55,746 bases of DNA from an uncultured Clostridia bacterium. Its GTDB lineage: Bacteria; Bacillota; Clostridia; Christensenellales; UBA1242. A model generated the notes under the pieces. That model did no database searches and was not told the DNA's origin. It saw only the letters and a program-made list of their open reading frames with translations. This document shows, piece after piece, positions 48,211 to 55,746 of this stretch. Location: positions 1 through 55,746 of the forward strand of contig CAMEKS010000004.1 of NCBI GenBank assembly GCA_945921465.1. Reading direction: 5' to 3'. Both the position numbers and the translations under genes were made by a program. Every line of letters begins with the position of its first letter. Positions within the stretch are counted from its first letter, which is position 1.

Positions 48211-48249
48211 AAAATCCTTCTATGAAGTTTTATCATAGAAGGATTTTTA
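48211..48249 (+). terminator. Terminator after the SDR gene
   Basis: AAATCCTTCTATGA and TCATAGAAGGATTT are perfect 14-bp arms, followed by TTTAG. It lies 155 bases after the stop codon. Confidence 0.8.
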
Positions 48250-48394
48250 GTAAAGTGTCATTTTTTTGCAGTAGCAAAAGATAAGCCACGTCAATTAGTG
48301 ATCCAAATTCTTAGTATATTTACAAGTTTCAAATTGCGCAGACGGGCGTGCTTAATATTTAGGAAATCCCCTTGGGCAACGATGCTAGCAAAAA

Positions 48395-48424
48395 AAGCAC
48401 ACTAATGTGTGCTTAATATTTTGG
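48395..48424. terminator. Hairpin between two tRNA-like fragments
   Basis: AAGCACAC-TAAT-GTGTGCTT, an 8-bp stem with a four-base loop, preceded by an A-run and followed by AATATTTT. Confidence 0.65.
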
Positions 48425-48441
48425 TAGTCTCAAGGGGTTCT
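48422..48441 (-). repeat. Partial copy of the tRNA-Glu 3' end (possible attachment site)
   Basis: TGGTAGTCTCAAGGGGTTC matches the tRNA-Glu 3' end at 51757-51776 (TGGTAGTCCCAAGGGGATTC) with one substitution and one missing base, in the same orientation. A second fragment in the opposite orientation, AATCCCCTTGGG, lies at about 48363-48374. Together with the tRNA it brackets the Ig-like surface protein gene. Confidence 0.7.
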
Positions 48442-48604
48442 GTTAATTATCAACTACATTTTGATAAAAGTTTATCAAAGTTTCAAATTTGATGTAAATT
48501 TTACAATTTCCAAGTATAAAGATTTACAATTCGCAAACTTGCTAAAATTTGAAATTGTGATAACGCAAAGGTTGAAGGTTTATGGTTTGGGGATTTTATT
48601 GTTA

Positions 48605-48637
48605 AAAAACACGGAATCAATTAGACTCCGTATTTTT
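48605..48637 (-). terminator. Terminator of the Ig-like protein gene
   Basis: On the minus strand ACGGAGTC and GATTCCGT pair (one mismatch) and are followed by GTTTTTT. It begins right after the stop codon. Confidence 0.75.
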
Positions 48638-48640
48638 GTT

Positions 48641-51637
48641 TTATTCAGCATCAACTATTGTATAAGTTATTTCAAATTCTTGGTCGTCATACATAAACTT
48701 GTAAGTATAAGTTCCGGCTTCTTTATCTTTTATATAAATAGAAACACTGTCATTATCTACAAATTGATAATCTCCAATAGTGATAAGCATAGGTATTGTT
48801 AATGAAGAAATTGTATTTTCCTCTGTTCGTTCAATTTTAAATGTGTTTTGTTGCAATTCAACACCACCTTTTTCACCGTAGTAATAAACATAATCTATAA
48901 GATATCCACAATAGTCAAAAGTGATTGTGTTTAGACCTATTTCTGACTGAGTTATATCAAAGCCAAAATCTTCTAATTTTATTGTTGTTGTATAACCAAT
49001 ATTTGTTTTATAACTACTATTGAGAACTTGTCCGTCATTGCCTACAGTTACTTCAGTGGAAATTCTAAGTCTAATTTCTTTAAAATTTTCTCCAACATAA
49101 TATATATTTTTGCCAGTGATTTGAACTTTTTGTATATCAAAAACCCTATAATTAAAGGTATAGGTCATTCCGTGAAAGTCTATTATGTATTCACAATTTT
49201 CCGAAACAGTAGAAGTGTCAATATATTCGTCTAAAGCAATCGAATACAATTTGATATCATCACTATTATAAACACTAAGCTTTATTTGAACTTTTTCTCC
49301 TAAACAATAAGCGTCCATTCTAGGACCATCGTTAAGACATACAATATAGCAATCATTCAATGGTAATACATTGCATTCAAATGTTATAGAGTATCCGTTT
49401 ATTTCTACAGTAATGTTTTGAGTTCCAACAGTGGAAGTATTTATTATGTTTTCTTTTGAATAATAAGTATATAATTCAATATCTTCTACTGGGGTTGAAC
49501 CATTATAATAGTAATATTTTATAGCTTTATATTCTTGATATTGATAAATAGTTTTGCTTTCTTCGGCAATTTCTATAGTTTTTACTTCATATGGGAAGGA
49601 ATATTTGTATCCGCAATAGTTAAATGTTAATGTATATTTGCCAATTTTTGTGGTATCAATTTCTCCAATCATAATGGAAACATTTTTTTCTATTGTTCCA
49701 TCTGTATAATACACATCAAATGGCATTTCTATATCGGTATATTTTTCTTCAGTTAGCATAAAAGTTAAAGGATTAGATCGTTCTATTTTAGCAACTTTTA
49801 CTTTACTTATGTTTAAAAACAAAGGTTTTTCTGGCATATCTAAGGATAAAATAATTCTTAATTCATTTTCAAAAACAATCAGTGGTTCTGGATCAATCAT
49901 TATTGTGTCAACAGCACCATCTGCAGAAACAAAATCTACAGCAACTGAGTTTAGTATTGTTTGACTATAAACTTTAACATCTTCTGCAAGTTTAATAGAT
50001 TGCACATCCTTTACGGTATAAGAATAAACTAAAGGCTTTCCATAATAGTTTAAATTAAGTTGTTTTTCGCCAATAGTACTACAATCAATTATTTTTTGTG
50101 AAAAATCATATTCGCCTATATATTGTACACGTTGAGTAAGTGTTTCGTTATTTGAGTATTTAACCTTCAATGCAATTGTGTCTTCATAATTCCCATAAAT
50201 AAAGGACACTCTAAAATTCTTGACCCAAAAGAGATCGGTTGTGTATATAAAATCAGGGATGAAAATTGGATAAAAATCTATTGGGAAGTAATTAAAGTTA
50301 TAAATATTATAGTCTACATTATATTCCAAATCAGGATTTAGAACAATTTCATTATTAAACTCCAATCCAGAATAGTCATAATCTTTTATCAAATCAAAAT
50401 CTCTACCATTTGATGAGTATGTCCCCACTGATTGAGATACGCTGTTTTCTTCTTTTGAAGTGCTTTTTTCTTCTTTTAGTGAATATTTTTCAGAAACTTT
50501 TTTGTTTTCTCCCAATAAGAAAAGATTATTTTCCTCAGTGCTTATACTTACAATATCTACGACAGAATATTCATAAGTTGCTGTTTTCCCTAAGTACTCA
50601 ACAATAATAGAGTGGTTTCCAATAGTCAGATCTTCTTCTTTAAAACTTATAGGTATATCTATATTGTTAAAAATTTTCCCATTTGTCAATGTTTGTTTAA
50701 TTGTAATGGTTTTTGGAATTTCGTCAATTCCAAACCAGTTTGCCGACTCAACTGTGAATTCTGCAATATCATAAACAGTATAAGATACACCAATATTTAT
50801 TTGACTAGTATCGTTGGGATTGTTAAAAATGTCTGATTTATTAACTGTTAAATATATAGTTTTTTCTCCAACTGACTCGCATAAAAATTCACCAGATGCT
50901 TGAAATTCTCTAGTAAAAGTAGTCGTTCCGTCATTATAAGTAATTAGGGTTGATGCGTTTAATTTATAATAAAAACCCATTGGAAAATCTTTTAAAAAAC
51001 AATTCACAGATAAGTAATCTTCATTAAACTCATAAACATAATAACGCCAGATTATCTCTTTGTCGCAATAATTAAATGTCAATATTTTTGCTCCAGGACT
51101 AGATGTGTCCAATGGATTATCTAATTTAACATTTCTAAGAACAGTGTGTCCATCTTCGTAATATATTAACAATTTAAGAGAATCGACTTTTTCACCAACA
51201 AATAAATTTGTTTCGCTTTTAATAACTGCTGTGTTTATTGCACATTCTTTTACATATATGGTTAACTCTGTAGAAAAACCTTTGTATGAAAAAGTTATTG
51301 CCTTTTGACCATATTCGGTTGTATCAAAGCCTGTGATAATCAAATCTGAATTGTTTATAAATTCTATAATTGTGTCAGCAAGATCAAATGCTCTAGCAGT
51401 TTTTTTGTTTTCCTTTGGTTTAGAGCGAAGTGTTGCGATATTAACTTGTGAACTCATGGATAATTCTTCACCAAGATAATAACTTTCATTAACAAGGTCT
51501 TCATTTATGTATAAGTAATAATCTGATTCATTATTATCTTTTTTCGTAAGGTGATATATTGATACACCAAATACGCATAAAAGGACGGCACAAATACCTA
51601 TGATTATAATTGACATTTTTTTATTCTTTGTCTTCAT
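48641..51637 (-). CDS. Large surface-anchored protein with bacterial Ig-like repeats
   Basis: A 998-residue protein. Basic residues and one hydrophobic segment near residues 7-28 form a signal anchor. The rest is outside, made of about eight diverged repeats of 75-100 residues. Each ends in a variant of Thr-x-GxxTLTFNYCGYxYSFxYxV (for example near 49550-49680) and resembles the bacterial Ig-like Big_3 fold. There is no LPxTG motif. Such proteins usually act in adhesion or as cell-wall spacers. The open frame continues 89 codons upstream through two tRNA genes. The real start has AAAGGAGAAAA before ATGATG, and I chose the second ATG. The gene is bounded by tRNA-Glu and a partial copy of its 3' end. 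Confidence 0.8.
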   Translation of the reverse strand: MKTKNKKMSIIIIGICAVLLCVFGVSIYHLTKKDNNESDYYLYINEDLVNESYYLGEELSMSSQVNIATLRSKPKENKKTARAFDLADTIIEFINNSDLIITGFDTTEYGQKAITFSYKGFSTELTIYVKECAINTAVIKSETNLFVGEKVDSLKLLIYYEDGHTVLRNVKLDNPLDTSSPGAKILTFNYCDKEIIWRYYVYEFNEDYLSVNCFLKDFPMGFYYKLNASTLITYNDGTTTFTREFQASGEFLCESVGEKTIYLTVNKSDIFNNPNDTSQINIGVSYTVYDIAEFTVESANWFGIDEIPKTITIKQTLTNGKIFNNIDIPISFKEEDLTIGNHSIIVEYLGKTATYEYSVVDIVSISTEENNLFLLGENKKVSEKYSLKEEKSTSKEENSVSQSVGTYSSNGRDFDLIKDYDYSGLEFNNEIVLNPDLEYNVDYNIYNFNYFPIDFYPIFIPDFIYTTDLFWVKNFRVSFIYGNYEDTIALKVKYSNNETLTQRVQYIGEYDFSQKIIDCSTIGEKQLNLNYYGKPLVYSYTVKDVQSIKLAEDVKVYSQTILNSVAVDFVSADGAVDTIMIDPEPLIVFENELRIILSLDMPEKPLFLNISKVKVAKIERSNPLTFMLTEEKYTDIEMPFDVYYTDGTIEKNVSIMIGEIDTTKIGKYTLTFNYCGYKYSFPYEVKTIEIAEESKTIYQYQEYKAIKYYYYNGSTPVEDIELYTYYSKENIINTSTVGTQNITVEINGYSITFECNVLPLNDCYIVCLNDGPRMDAYCLGEKVQIKLSVYNSDDIKLYSIALDEYIDTSTVSENCEYIIDFHGMTYTFNYRVFDIQKVQITGKNIYYVGENFKEIRLRISTEVTVGNDGQVLNSSYKTNIGYTTTIKLEDFGFDITQSEIGLNTITFDYCGYLIDYVYYYGEKGGVELQQNTFKIERTEENTISSLTIPMLITIGDYQFVDNDSVSIYIKDKEAGTYTYKFMYDDQEFEITYTIVDAE

Positions 51638-51721
51638 CATTTTTCTCCTTTTTATCTTTTCAACAGTATTATAACATAGTTTTATACATTTTGATATAGT
51701 TTTTAAAAAAATTTCACAAAA

Positions 51722-51752
51722 TGAAAAAATCTCAGCACTATTGCTGAGATTA
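51722..51752 (-). terminator. Terminator of the tRNA-Met/tRNA-Glu transcript
   Basis: On the minus strand AATCTCAGCA-ATAG-TGCTGAGATT is followed by TTTT. Confidence 0.85.
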
Positions 51753-51756
51753 GAAA

Positions 51757-51832
51757 TGGTAGTCCCAAGGGGATTCGAACCCCTGTCGCCACCGTGAAAG
51801 GGTAGTGTCTTAACCACTTGACCATGGGACCA
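51757..51832 (-). tRNA. tRNA-Glu (anticodon TTC)
   Basis: A 76-nt tRNA. Acceptor TGGTCCC pairs with GGGACTA (one G-T pair), the anticodon stem CTACC/GGTGG frames CTTTCAC, with anticodon TTC at 51796-51798, and the T-arm is AGGGG-TTCGAAT-CCCCT. CCA is encoded. It reads GAA and GAG. It is 10 bases downstream of tRNA-Met in one transcript. Confidence 0.95.
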
Positions 51833-51842
51833 AATACTATAA

Positions 51843-51919
51843 TGGTAGCGGCGGTGGGATTCGAACCTACGACCTCTCGGGTATGAACCGAACGCTATAA
51901 CCAACTAAGCTACGCCGCC
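51843..51919 (-). tRNA. tRNA-Met (anticodon CAT, elongator type)
   Basis: A 77-nt tRNA beginning GGCGGCGTAGCTTAGTTGG with anticodon CAT at 51883-51885 and an encoded CCA. The sequence follows the pattern of Bacillus elongator tRNA-Met (GGCGGTGTAGCTCAG, TTCATACCCG). It lacks the three G-C pairs of initiator tRNA. A tRNA-Ile with a CAT anticodon is less likely. Confidence 0.9.
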
Positions 51920-52240
51920 ATATTAGTTTTTTTGAACGAGCTTAGTTTACTATATTAGCCGCTGCTTGTCAATAGTTTTGCGATATTTTATCAAAATTTG
52001 TACAAATCGGATTTTATTGTTGATTAATTAGTTTATTGCATTGATAATAAATTTTTGATATACTAGCGATTGATGATTAAGATAATTAAGAGGATCTTTA
52101 ACTTCGCCATCGCTTCGCAACTCAGTTTGTTACTGCATACCCTTAATTGATAGTGGTATATTATTGAATAACCAGTAGTTATATATAGGCAGTGGTGCGG
52201 TTGTGTTGAATTATTACAATAATAATATTTGGAGTAAAAA
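51920..52240. other. Divergent spacer carrying repeat copy G
   Basis: A 320-base gap between the tRNAs and the GNAT gene, mostly made of a diverged repeat copy. Confidence 0.5.
52090..52200 (+). repeat. Interspersed repeat copy G (diverged)
   Basis: CGCTTCGCAACTCAGTTTG matches copy E's TTCGCAACTCAGTTTG exactly over 16 bases. About 50 bases on, ATTGAATAACCAGTAGTTA and TATATAGGCAGTGG align with the ATTGAATTAACATCAGTTATATACAAGCGATCC tail. The hairpins are lost, so this looks like an old, decayed copy. Confidence 0.65.
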
Positions 52241-52734
52241 GTGTTAGAATTAAAAGAAATTAATTTAGAAATGGGACGAGCCGAGTGGGAAATGTTTCAA
52301 GATATCCCTGCAAAAAAAATGGTTCCACCAATCTTTGCTATGGCTTGGCTTACGAGATTTTTGCAGAGTATATAGAGTCTCAATTGGCAAGAGCGAGCAA
52401 TGCGATTACCCCATATGATACCCCAACAAGGATATTTATAATGTATGACAACGATAGACCTGTGGGATATGTTGGCATAAGGACAGAGATAAATGAAGAT
52501 TGGAAGAAATGGTGTGGCAACGTATACTATTGTATCAGATTAAGTGACCGAGGCAAAGGCTATGGCAATGCGATTCTAAATTTGGCAAAACCTTTGTGTA
52601 AAAAAATAGGGGTACAACCTATTTATATTCAAGCCAATATCGACAATATATTGTCGCAAAAAGTAATAGAGCACAATGGTGGCGTGGAATACAAAACGGA
52701 TAAGTCGAAGTATTACTATATAGACATTAAGTAA
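52241..52734 (+). pseudogene. GNAT family N-acetyltransferase, frameshifted at a poly-A run
   Basis: A GTG start with TTTGGAGTAAAAA before it opens MLELKEINLEMGRAEWEMFQ, then DIPAKK, and breaks at a run of eight A (52302-52319 region). The second frame continues NGSTNLCYGLAYEIFAEYIE and contains GYVGIRTEINEDW, CIRLSDRGKGYGNAIL (the acetyl-CoA pyrophosphate loop RGKGYG) and a C-terminal NGGVEYKTDKSKYYYIDI. The restored protein would have about 164 residues. A ninth A would give the GNAT-like IPAKKNGSTN. It may be a real loss, a sequence error, or be rescued by slippage on the A run. The substrate is unknown. Confidence 0.8.
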
Positions 52735-52810
52735 ATATTGCTAAAAGTTTGACAAATACGGCGAAGATGCGGTAAGATAAAATAAATTTTTGTGATTCAG
52801 AGGAAATGAT

Positions 52811-55222
52811 ATGTACGACTTCAAAGAAATTGAAAAAAAATGGCAGGATAGGTGGGAGAAAGATGAAAGACTGAGAGCTGTAGATTTTCACCCAACAAAG
52901 CCCAAATATTATGTGTTGTATGAATTTTTTAACATCAGCGGCAACCTGCATATGGGTCACCTTAAGGGGACAGTGCCAGCGGATGCTTTGGCTAGATTTA
53001 AGAGATTTCAGGGATATAACGTGCTGTTTCCTATAGGCGGAGACAGTTTTGGTCTACCTGCAGAGAATGCGGCAATTAAGAAAGGTATTAATCCTGTCAA
53101 ATTTGTTAGCGATGGTATGAACAATGCTATGGCTCAGTCAAAGAAGATAGGCTTGTCATTTGATTGGAGTAGAACCTTCTGCACATCCGATCCAGATTAT
53201 TACAAATGGACCCAATGGATTTTCTTACAATTATTAAAAAATGGTAAGGCTTATAAGCAAAAGGGTTATGTTAATTTTTGCCCAAAATGTCAAACCGTTT
53301 TGTCTAATGAGGATAGTCAGGGTGGCAAATGCGACAGATGTGGCAGCGATGTGGTCCAGGTAAATAGAGATGTGTGGTTCCTTAAGATGAAAGAATATTC
53401 GGAGAAATTGCTTGGCAATGTGGACCGAATAGATATGGCAGAGAACTTAAAGGAAGCACAACGTAATTGGATAGGCAAGAGCGAGGGTGTTCAACTGAAG
53501 TTAGACATAGTAGATGCTAACGGCAATAAATTGGATGAGATAGAGATATATACTACTTGTATCGAGACAGTTTATGGCATTACGTTTGTAGTGTTGGCTC
53601 CAGAGCACGATTTGGTAGAGAGACAGCAGAACAATATATCCAATATGGATGAAGTAAGAAAATATATTGAAAAAACCGCACTAAAAAGTGAATTTGATAG
53701 AATAAGTAAGGTAAAAGACAAGTCGGGCTGCAAGTTAGAGGGACTATATGCTATCAATCCTGTCAATGGGGCAAAAGTACCGGTGTACTTAGCGGATTTT
53801 GTGCTAGGTGGATATGGAACAGGTGCCGTTATGGCGGTGCCTACTCACGACCAAAGAGATTATGAGTTTGCCAAGTTATTTAATATCCCTATGATTCAAG
53901 TTATAGAGGGAGATGTAAGCAAATGCGCTGTTGAGAAAGCCGAATATTTAGAAAAGAATAGCAAGTTAATCAACTCTGGCGAATTTAGCGGAATGAATGT
54001 GCTAGACGCAAAATCAAAGATGGCCGATATGGTGGTGGCAAAAGGATACGGCAAGAAACAAATTAACTATAAGATGCAAGATTGGTCGTTCAATAGGCAG
54101 CGTTATTGGGGCGAGCCATTCCCAGTAATATTCTGTGAGCATTGCGGAGTTGTTCCTATGGACGAGAAAGACTTGCCATTGACTTTGCCTGCTACCGACG
54201 ACTATTTGCCTAATGCACACGGCGATAGTCCATTGTCTAAAATTGATAGTTTTGTTAATGTAAAGTGTCCTAAATGTGGCAGACCTGCCAAGAGAGAGAC
54301 AGATACAATGCCTAATTGGGCGGGTTCGTCATGGTATTGGTTAAGATATTGCGATCCACACAATGATCATGCACTGGCAGATTATGACAAATTAAAATAT
54401 TGGGGCAGTGTAGATTGCTATACAGGTGGTACCGAACACATTACACGTCATGTGCTATACGCATTTTTCTGGCAGAATTTCTTGTACGAGATCGGTGCTG
54501 TACCTACTAGGGATCCCTTTATTAGGAAAATGGGTAGCGGACTTATACTAGATGACGAAGGTAAGAAGATGAGCAAATCTTCTAAGAATGGCATATCTCC
54601 CCTAGAAGTTATTGACAAATATGGGGCAGATGTGGCAAGAATGCATGTACATTTCCTTGCGGGTTACGAAGATAATTGCCAATGGACGTTTAAGGGAATT
54701 GAAGGTATAGTCAATTTCTTGGACAAGGTTTGGAAATTGCAAGATATGATTAAGGGCGACGAGGTCTCTGCCGAGCACGAAGTAGAACTAAATGCCTTGA
54801 TCAAAAAAGTATCTGAAGATTATGAGAACTTAAAATTAAATACCGCTATATCGGCTTGTATGATTTTTATTAAGAAAATCAAAGAAGATGGCTGGATCTC
54901 AAGAGAAGAGTTAAGAAGATTCTTAATCGTGCTTAATCCTTTAGCGCCGCACATTACTAGCGAAATGTATGAGAGGGTATTTGGTTTAGACATTCTAGAC
55001 CAGTCTTGGCCGGAATTTGATGAGAATAAAATTACAAAAGACGAGTTGCCATTCCCTGTACAAATTAATGGCAAACTACGTGGGACTGTATTGGTATCCA
55101 AGAATGCCACACAAGACGATGTTGTCAATGCAATTAAGGCCGATGACAAATTCAATATTGATTTTGACAATATCCGCAAGATAATATATGTTCCTGGCAA
55201 AATAATTAATATTATATGTTAA
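52811..55222 (+). CDS. leuS: Leucyl-tRNA synthetase
   Basis: An 803-residue class I synthetase. NLHMGHLKG near residues 44-52 is the HIGH-type motif and KKMSKSSKNG near 582-591 the KMSKS loop. NFCPKCQTVLSNEDSQGGKCDRCG is a zinc-binding knuckle. The CP1 editing domain keeps GTGAVMAVPTHDQRDYEFA, but its threonine-rich loop reads TTCIET (248-253) where nearly all bacteria have TTRPDT. A second zinc site (CPKCGRPAKRETDTMPNWAGSSWYWLRYCDP) and a C-terminal PFPVQINGKLRGTVLVS end are normal. The start has AGAGGAAATGAT before it. It is monocistronic. Confidence 0.98.
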   Translation: MYDFKEIEKKWQDRWEKDERLRAVDFHPTKPKYYVLYEFFNISGNLHMGHLKGTVPADALARFKRFQGYNVLFPIGGDSFGLPAENAAIKKGINPVKFVSDGMNNAMAQSKKIGLSFDWSRTFCTSDPDYYKWTQWIFLQLLKNGKAYKQKGYVNFCPKCQTVLSNEDSQGGKCDRCGSDVVQVNRDVWFLKMKEYSEKLLGNVDRIDMAENLKEAQRNWIGKSEGVQLKLDIVDANGNKLDEIEIYTTCIETVYGITFVVLAPEHDLVERQQNNISNMDEVRKYIEKTALKSEFDRISKVKDKSGCKLEGLYAINPVNGAKVPVYLADFVLGGYGTGAVMAVPTHDQRDYEFAKLFNIPMIQVIEGDVSKCAVEKAEYLEKNSKLINSGEFSGMNVLDAKSKMADMVVAKGYGKKQINYKMQDWSFNRQRYWGEPFPVIFCEHCGVVPMDEKDLPLTLPATDDYLPNAHGDSPLSKIDSFVNVKCPKCGRPAKRETDTMPNWAGSSWYWLRYCDPHNDHALADYDKLKYWGSVDCYTGGTEHITRHVLYAFFWQNFLYEIGAVPTRDPFIRKMGSGLILDDEGKKMSKSSKNGISPLEVIDKYGADVARMHVHFLAGYEDNCQWTFKGIEGIVNFLDKVWKLQDMIKGDEVSAEHEVELNALIKKVSEDYENLKLNTAISACMIFIKKIKEDGWISREELRRFLIVLNPLAPHITSEMYERVFGLDILDQSWPEFDENKITKDELPFPVQINGKLRGTVLVSKNATQDDVVNAIKADDKFNIDFDNIRKIIYVPGKIINIIC

Positions 55223-55298
55223 AAAACATCAGTAGTAAAAGCACAATATATACACATTCTTAGATTGGTAAAAACAATTGTATTAATGTCAAATATAT

Positions 55299-55330
55299 AA
55301 GCATAGAGAAGTATTCTATGCTTATTTTAT
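55299..55330 (+). terminator. leuS terminator
   Basis: AAGCATAGA and TCTATGCTT pair around GAAGTAT and are followed by ATTTTATT. Confidence 0.7.
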
Positions 55331-55407
55331 TAAATTATATAGATTTTGTTGTCACTCAATTAACACAAACATTTTTTGATATATAAAATTTTTTATTAAA
55401 ATATATG

Positions 55408-55436
55408 TTGACAAAGGGGTTATTTTGTATTATACT
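55408..55436 (+). promoter_or_regulatory. Sigma-70-type promoter of tRNA-Lys
   Basis: TTGACA (55408-55413), a 17-base spacer and TATACT (55431-55436), about 38 bases before the tRNA. It is one of the clearest promoters in the window. Confidence 0.85.
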
Positions 55437-55473
55437 AAGGGTCGTAAAAAATGAAAAAAGACAATTAGTATAT

Positions 55474-55549
55474 GCTTCCTTAGCTCAGTTGGTAGAGCAA
55501 CTGACTCTTAATCAGTGGGTCCGGAGTTCGAGTCTCCGAGGGAGCACCA
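55474..55549 (+). tRNA. tRNA-Lys (anticodon CTT)
   Basis: A 76-nt tRNA. GCTTCCT pairs with AGGGAGC, the stem ACTGA/TCAGT frames CTCTTAA with anticodon CTT at 55507-55509, and the T-arm is CGGAG-TTCGAGT-CTCCG. CCA is encoded. It reads AAG. Confidence 0.96.
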
Positions 55550-55554
55550 ATAAT

Positions 55555-55581
55555 AATCACTCTGTTATGAGTGATTTTTTT
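55555..55581 (+). terminator. tRNA-Lys terminator
   Basis: AATCACTC-TGTTAT-GAGTGATT followed by T. A near-identical copy lies at 55721-55746. Confidence 0.88.
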
Positions 55582-55584
55582 ATT

Positions 55585-55698
55585 CCTCGGAGACTCTGGT
55601 GTGTTGTCACACACCGACAACTATCGTTGCCAGAACTCCGGACTGCGTCCAGTGTAGTCGGGGACCCTGCCCGACACTTCCGCATACGCTACAGCCGA
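55585..55698. repeat. Hairpin element H with inverted tRNA-Lys fragment
   Basis: CCTCGGAGACTC (55585-55596) and GAACTCCGGAC (55633-55643) together are the inverted T-arm of the tRNA-Lys, split by a 36-base insert that starts TGG and ends CCA. The insert holds GTGTG-TTGT-CACAC (55599-55612) and CAAC-TATC-GTTG (55618-55629). Further hairpins follow: GGAC-TGC-GTCC (55640-55650) and GTCGGG/CCCGAC (55657-55674). Confidence 0.8.
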
Positions 55699-55715
55699 TC
55701 TCCGAGGGAGCACCA
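55699..55715 (+). repeat. Duplicate of the tRNA-Lys 3' end
   Basis: TCTCCGAGGGAGCACCA is an exact copy of 55533-55549. It continues into a second copy of the terminator, so about 48 bases are directly repeated with three differences. No complete second tRNA is present. Confidence 0.9.
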
Positions 55716-55720
55716 ACAAT

Positions 55721-55746
55721 AATCACTCTGATATGAGTGATTTTTT
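55721..55746 (+). terminator. Second copy of the tRNA-Lys terminator
   Basis: AATCACTC-TGATAT-GAGTGATT and a T-run that reaches the window edge. It differs from the first copy only in the loop. Confidence 0.85.

Larger units (their letters stand above)
48056..48640. other. Spacer with terminators and tRNA-like fragments
   Basis: A 585-base gap. It contains two terminators, a duplicated GTGCTTAATATTT block (48348-48360 and 48409-48420), and two pieces of a tRNA-Glu 3' end in opposite orientations (48363-48373 and 48422-48440). No convincing protein gene is present. Confidence 0.6.

Noticed and set aside
51638..51904. 89-codon upstream extension of the Ig-like protein
   Set aside because: It runs through tRNA-Glu and tRNA-Met. 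The proper start with AGGAG lies at 51637.
41496..55698. CRISPR array
   Set aside because: The repeats are dispersed, variable in hairpin sequence and not regularly spaced, and no cas genes are present.
55405..55722. Open frame across tRNA-Lys and element H
   Set aside because: It is explained entirely by the tRNA and repeats, and has no coding character.

Overview
The window is AT-rich bacterial chromosomal DNA around the replication-initiation genes of a low-GC Gram-positive organism, probably an uncultured member of the Bacillota (Clostridia-like). The support is the parA-parB-rsmG-mnmG-mnmE cluster with Bacillus-type parS sites, strong AGGAG ribosome binding sites, many U-run terminators, DegV, LemA/DUF3137 and processive diacylglycerol glucosyltransferase families, and standard stop codon use. 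The species cannot be named from this sequence alone.

Layout. 1-2.4 kb: minus-strand glycolipid glucosyltransferase (cut by the left edge) and two membrane proteins. 2.7-7 kb: tRNA-Leu, DegV, LemA, an ATP-grasp enzyme. 7-11.6 kb: a lone VirB4-type ATPase and an unrecognised 340-residue protein. 11.7-24.6 kb: minus-strand parB, parA, four parS sites, rsmG, mnmG, mnmE, a 1.27 kb very AT-rich gap, dnaN, a probable oriC with DnaA boxes, dnaA, recF. 24.6-29.5 kb: divergent plus-strand gyrB and gyrA. 29.7-34 kb: a putative zinc metalloprotease, trpS and two short-chain dehydrogenases. 34.6-41.5 kb: an exported protein, a DUF4422-GT8 glycosyltransferase, UDP-galactopyranose mutase and two glycolipid glycosyltransferases. 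41.8-48 kb: serS, inorganic pyrophosphatase, lemA-DUF3137 operon, a frameshifted deoD, a third SDR. 48.4-52 kb: a large surface protein with Ig-like repeats beside tRNA-Glu and tRNA-Met. 52.2-55.7 kb: a frameshifted GNAT gene, leuS and tRNA-Lys.

The genes fall into a few working groups. One covers chromosome replication, supercoiling and segregation (dnaA, dnaN, recF, gyrB, gyrA, parA, parB, parS). Another covers tRNA and rRNA modification or charging (mnmE, mnmG, rsmG, trpS, serS, leuS, four tRNAs). A third makes the cell envelope (three glycolipid-type glycosyltransferases, Glf, DUF4422-GT8, LemA proteins, exported proteins). The usual rpmH-rnpA-yidC-jag block is absent between mnmE and the dnaA region, and the recF-dnaA-dnaN order is unusual.

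The most novel signal is not a gene. A family of short intergenic elements recurs through the window. Each contains two or three small hairpins whose stems differ in sequence but whose loops are mostly four bases of the TNNC kind. Several are closed by a longer stem, and many are joined to a conserved tail beginning GATTGAATTAACAT. One copy sits inside an inverted fragment of the tRNA-Lys gene next to a duplicated tRNA 3' end. A partial direct repeat of the tRNA-Glu 3' end brackets the Ig-like surface protein gene, as expected for a tRNA-targeted insertion.
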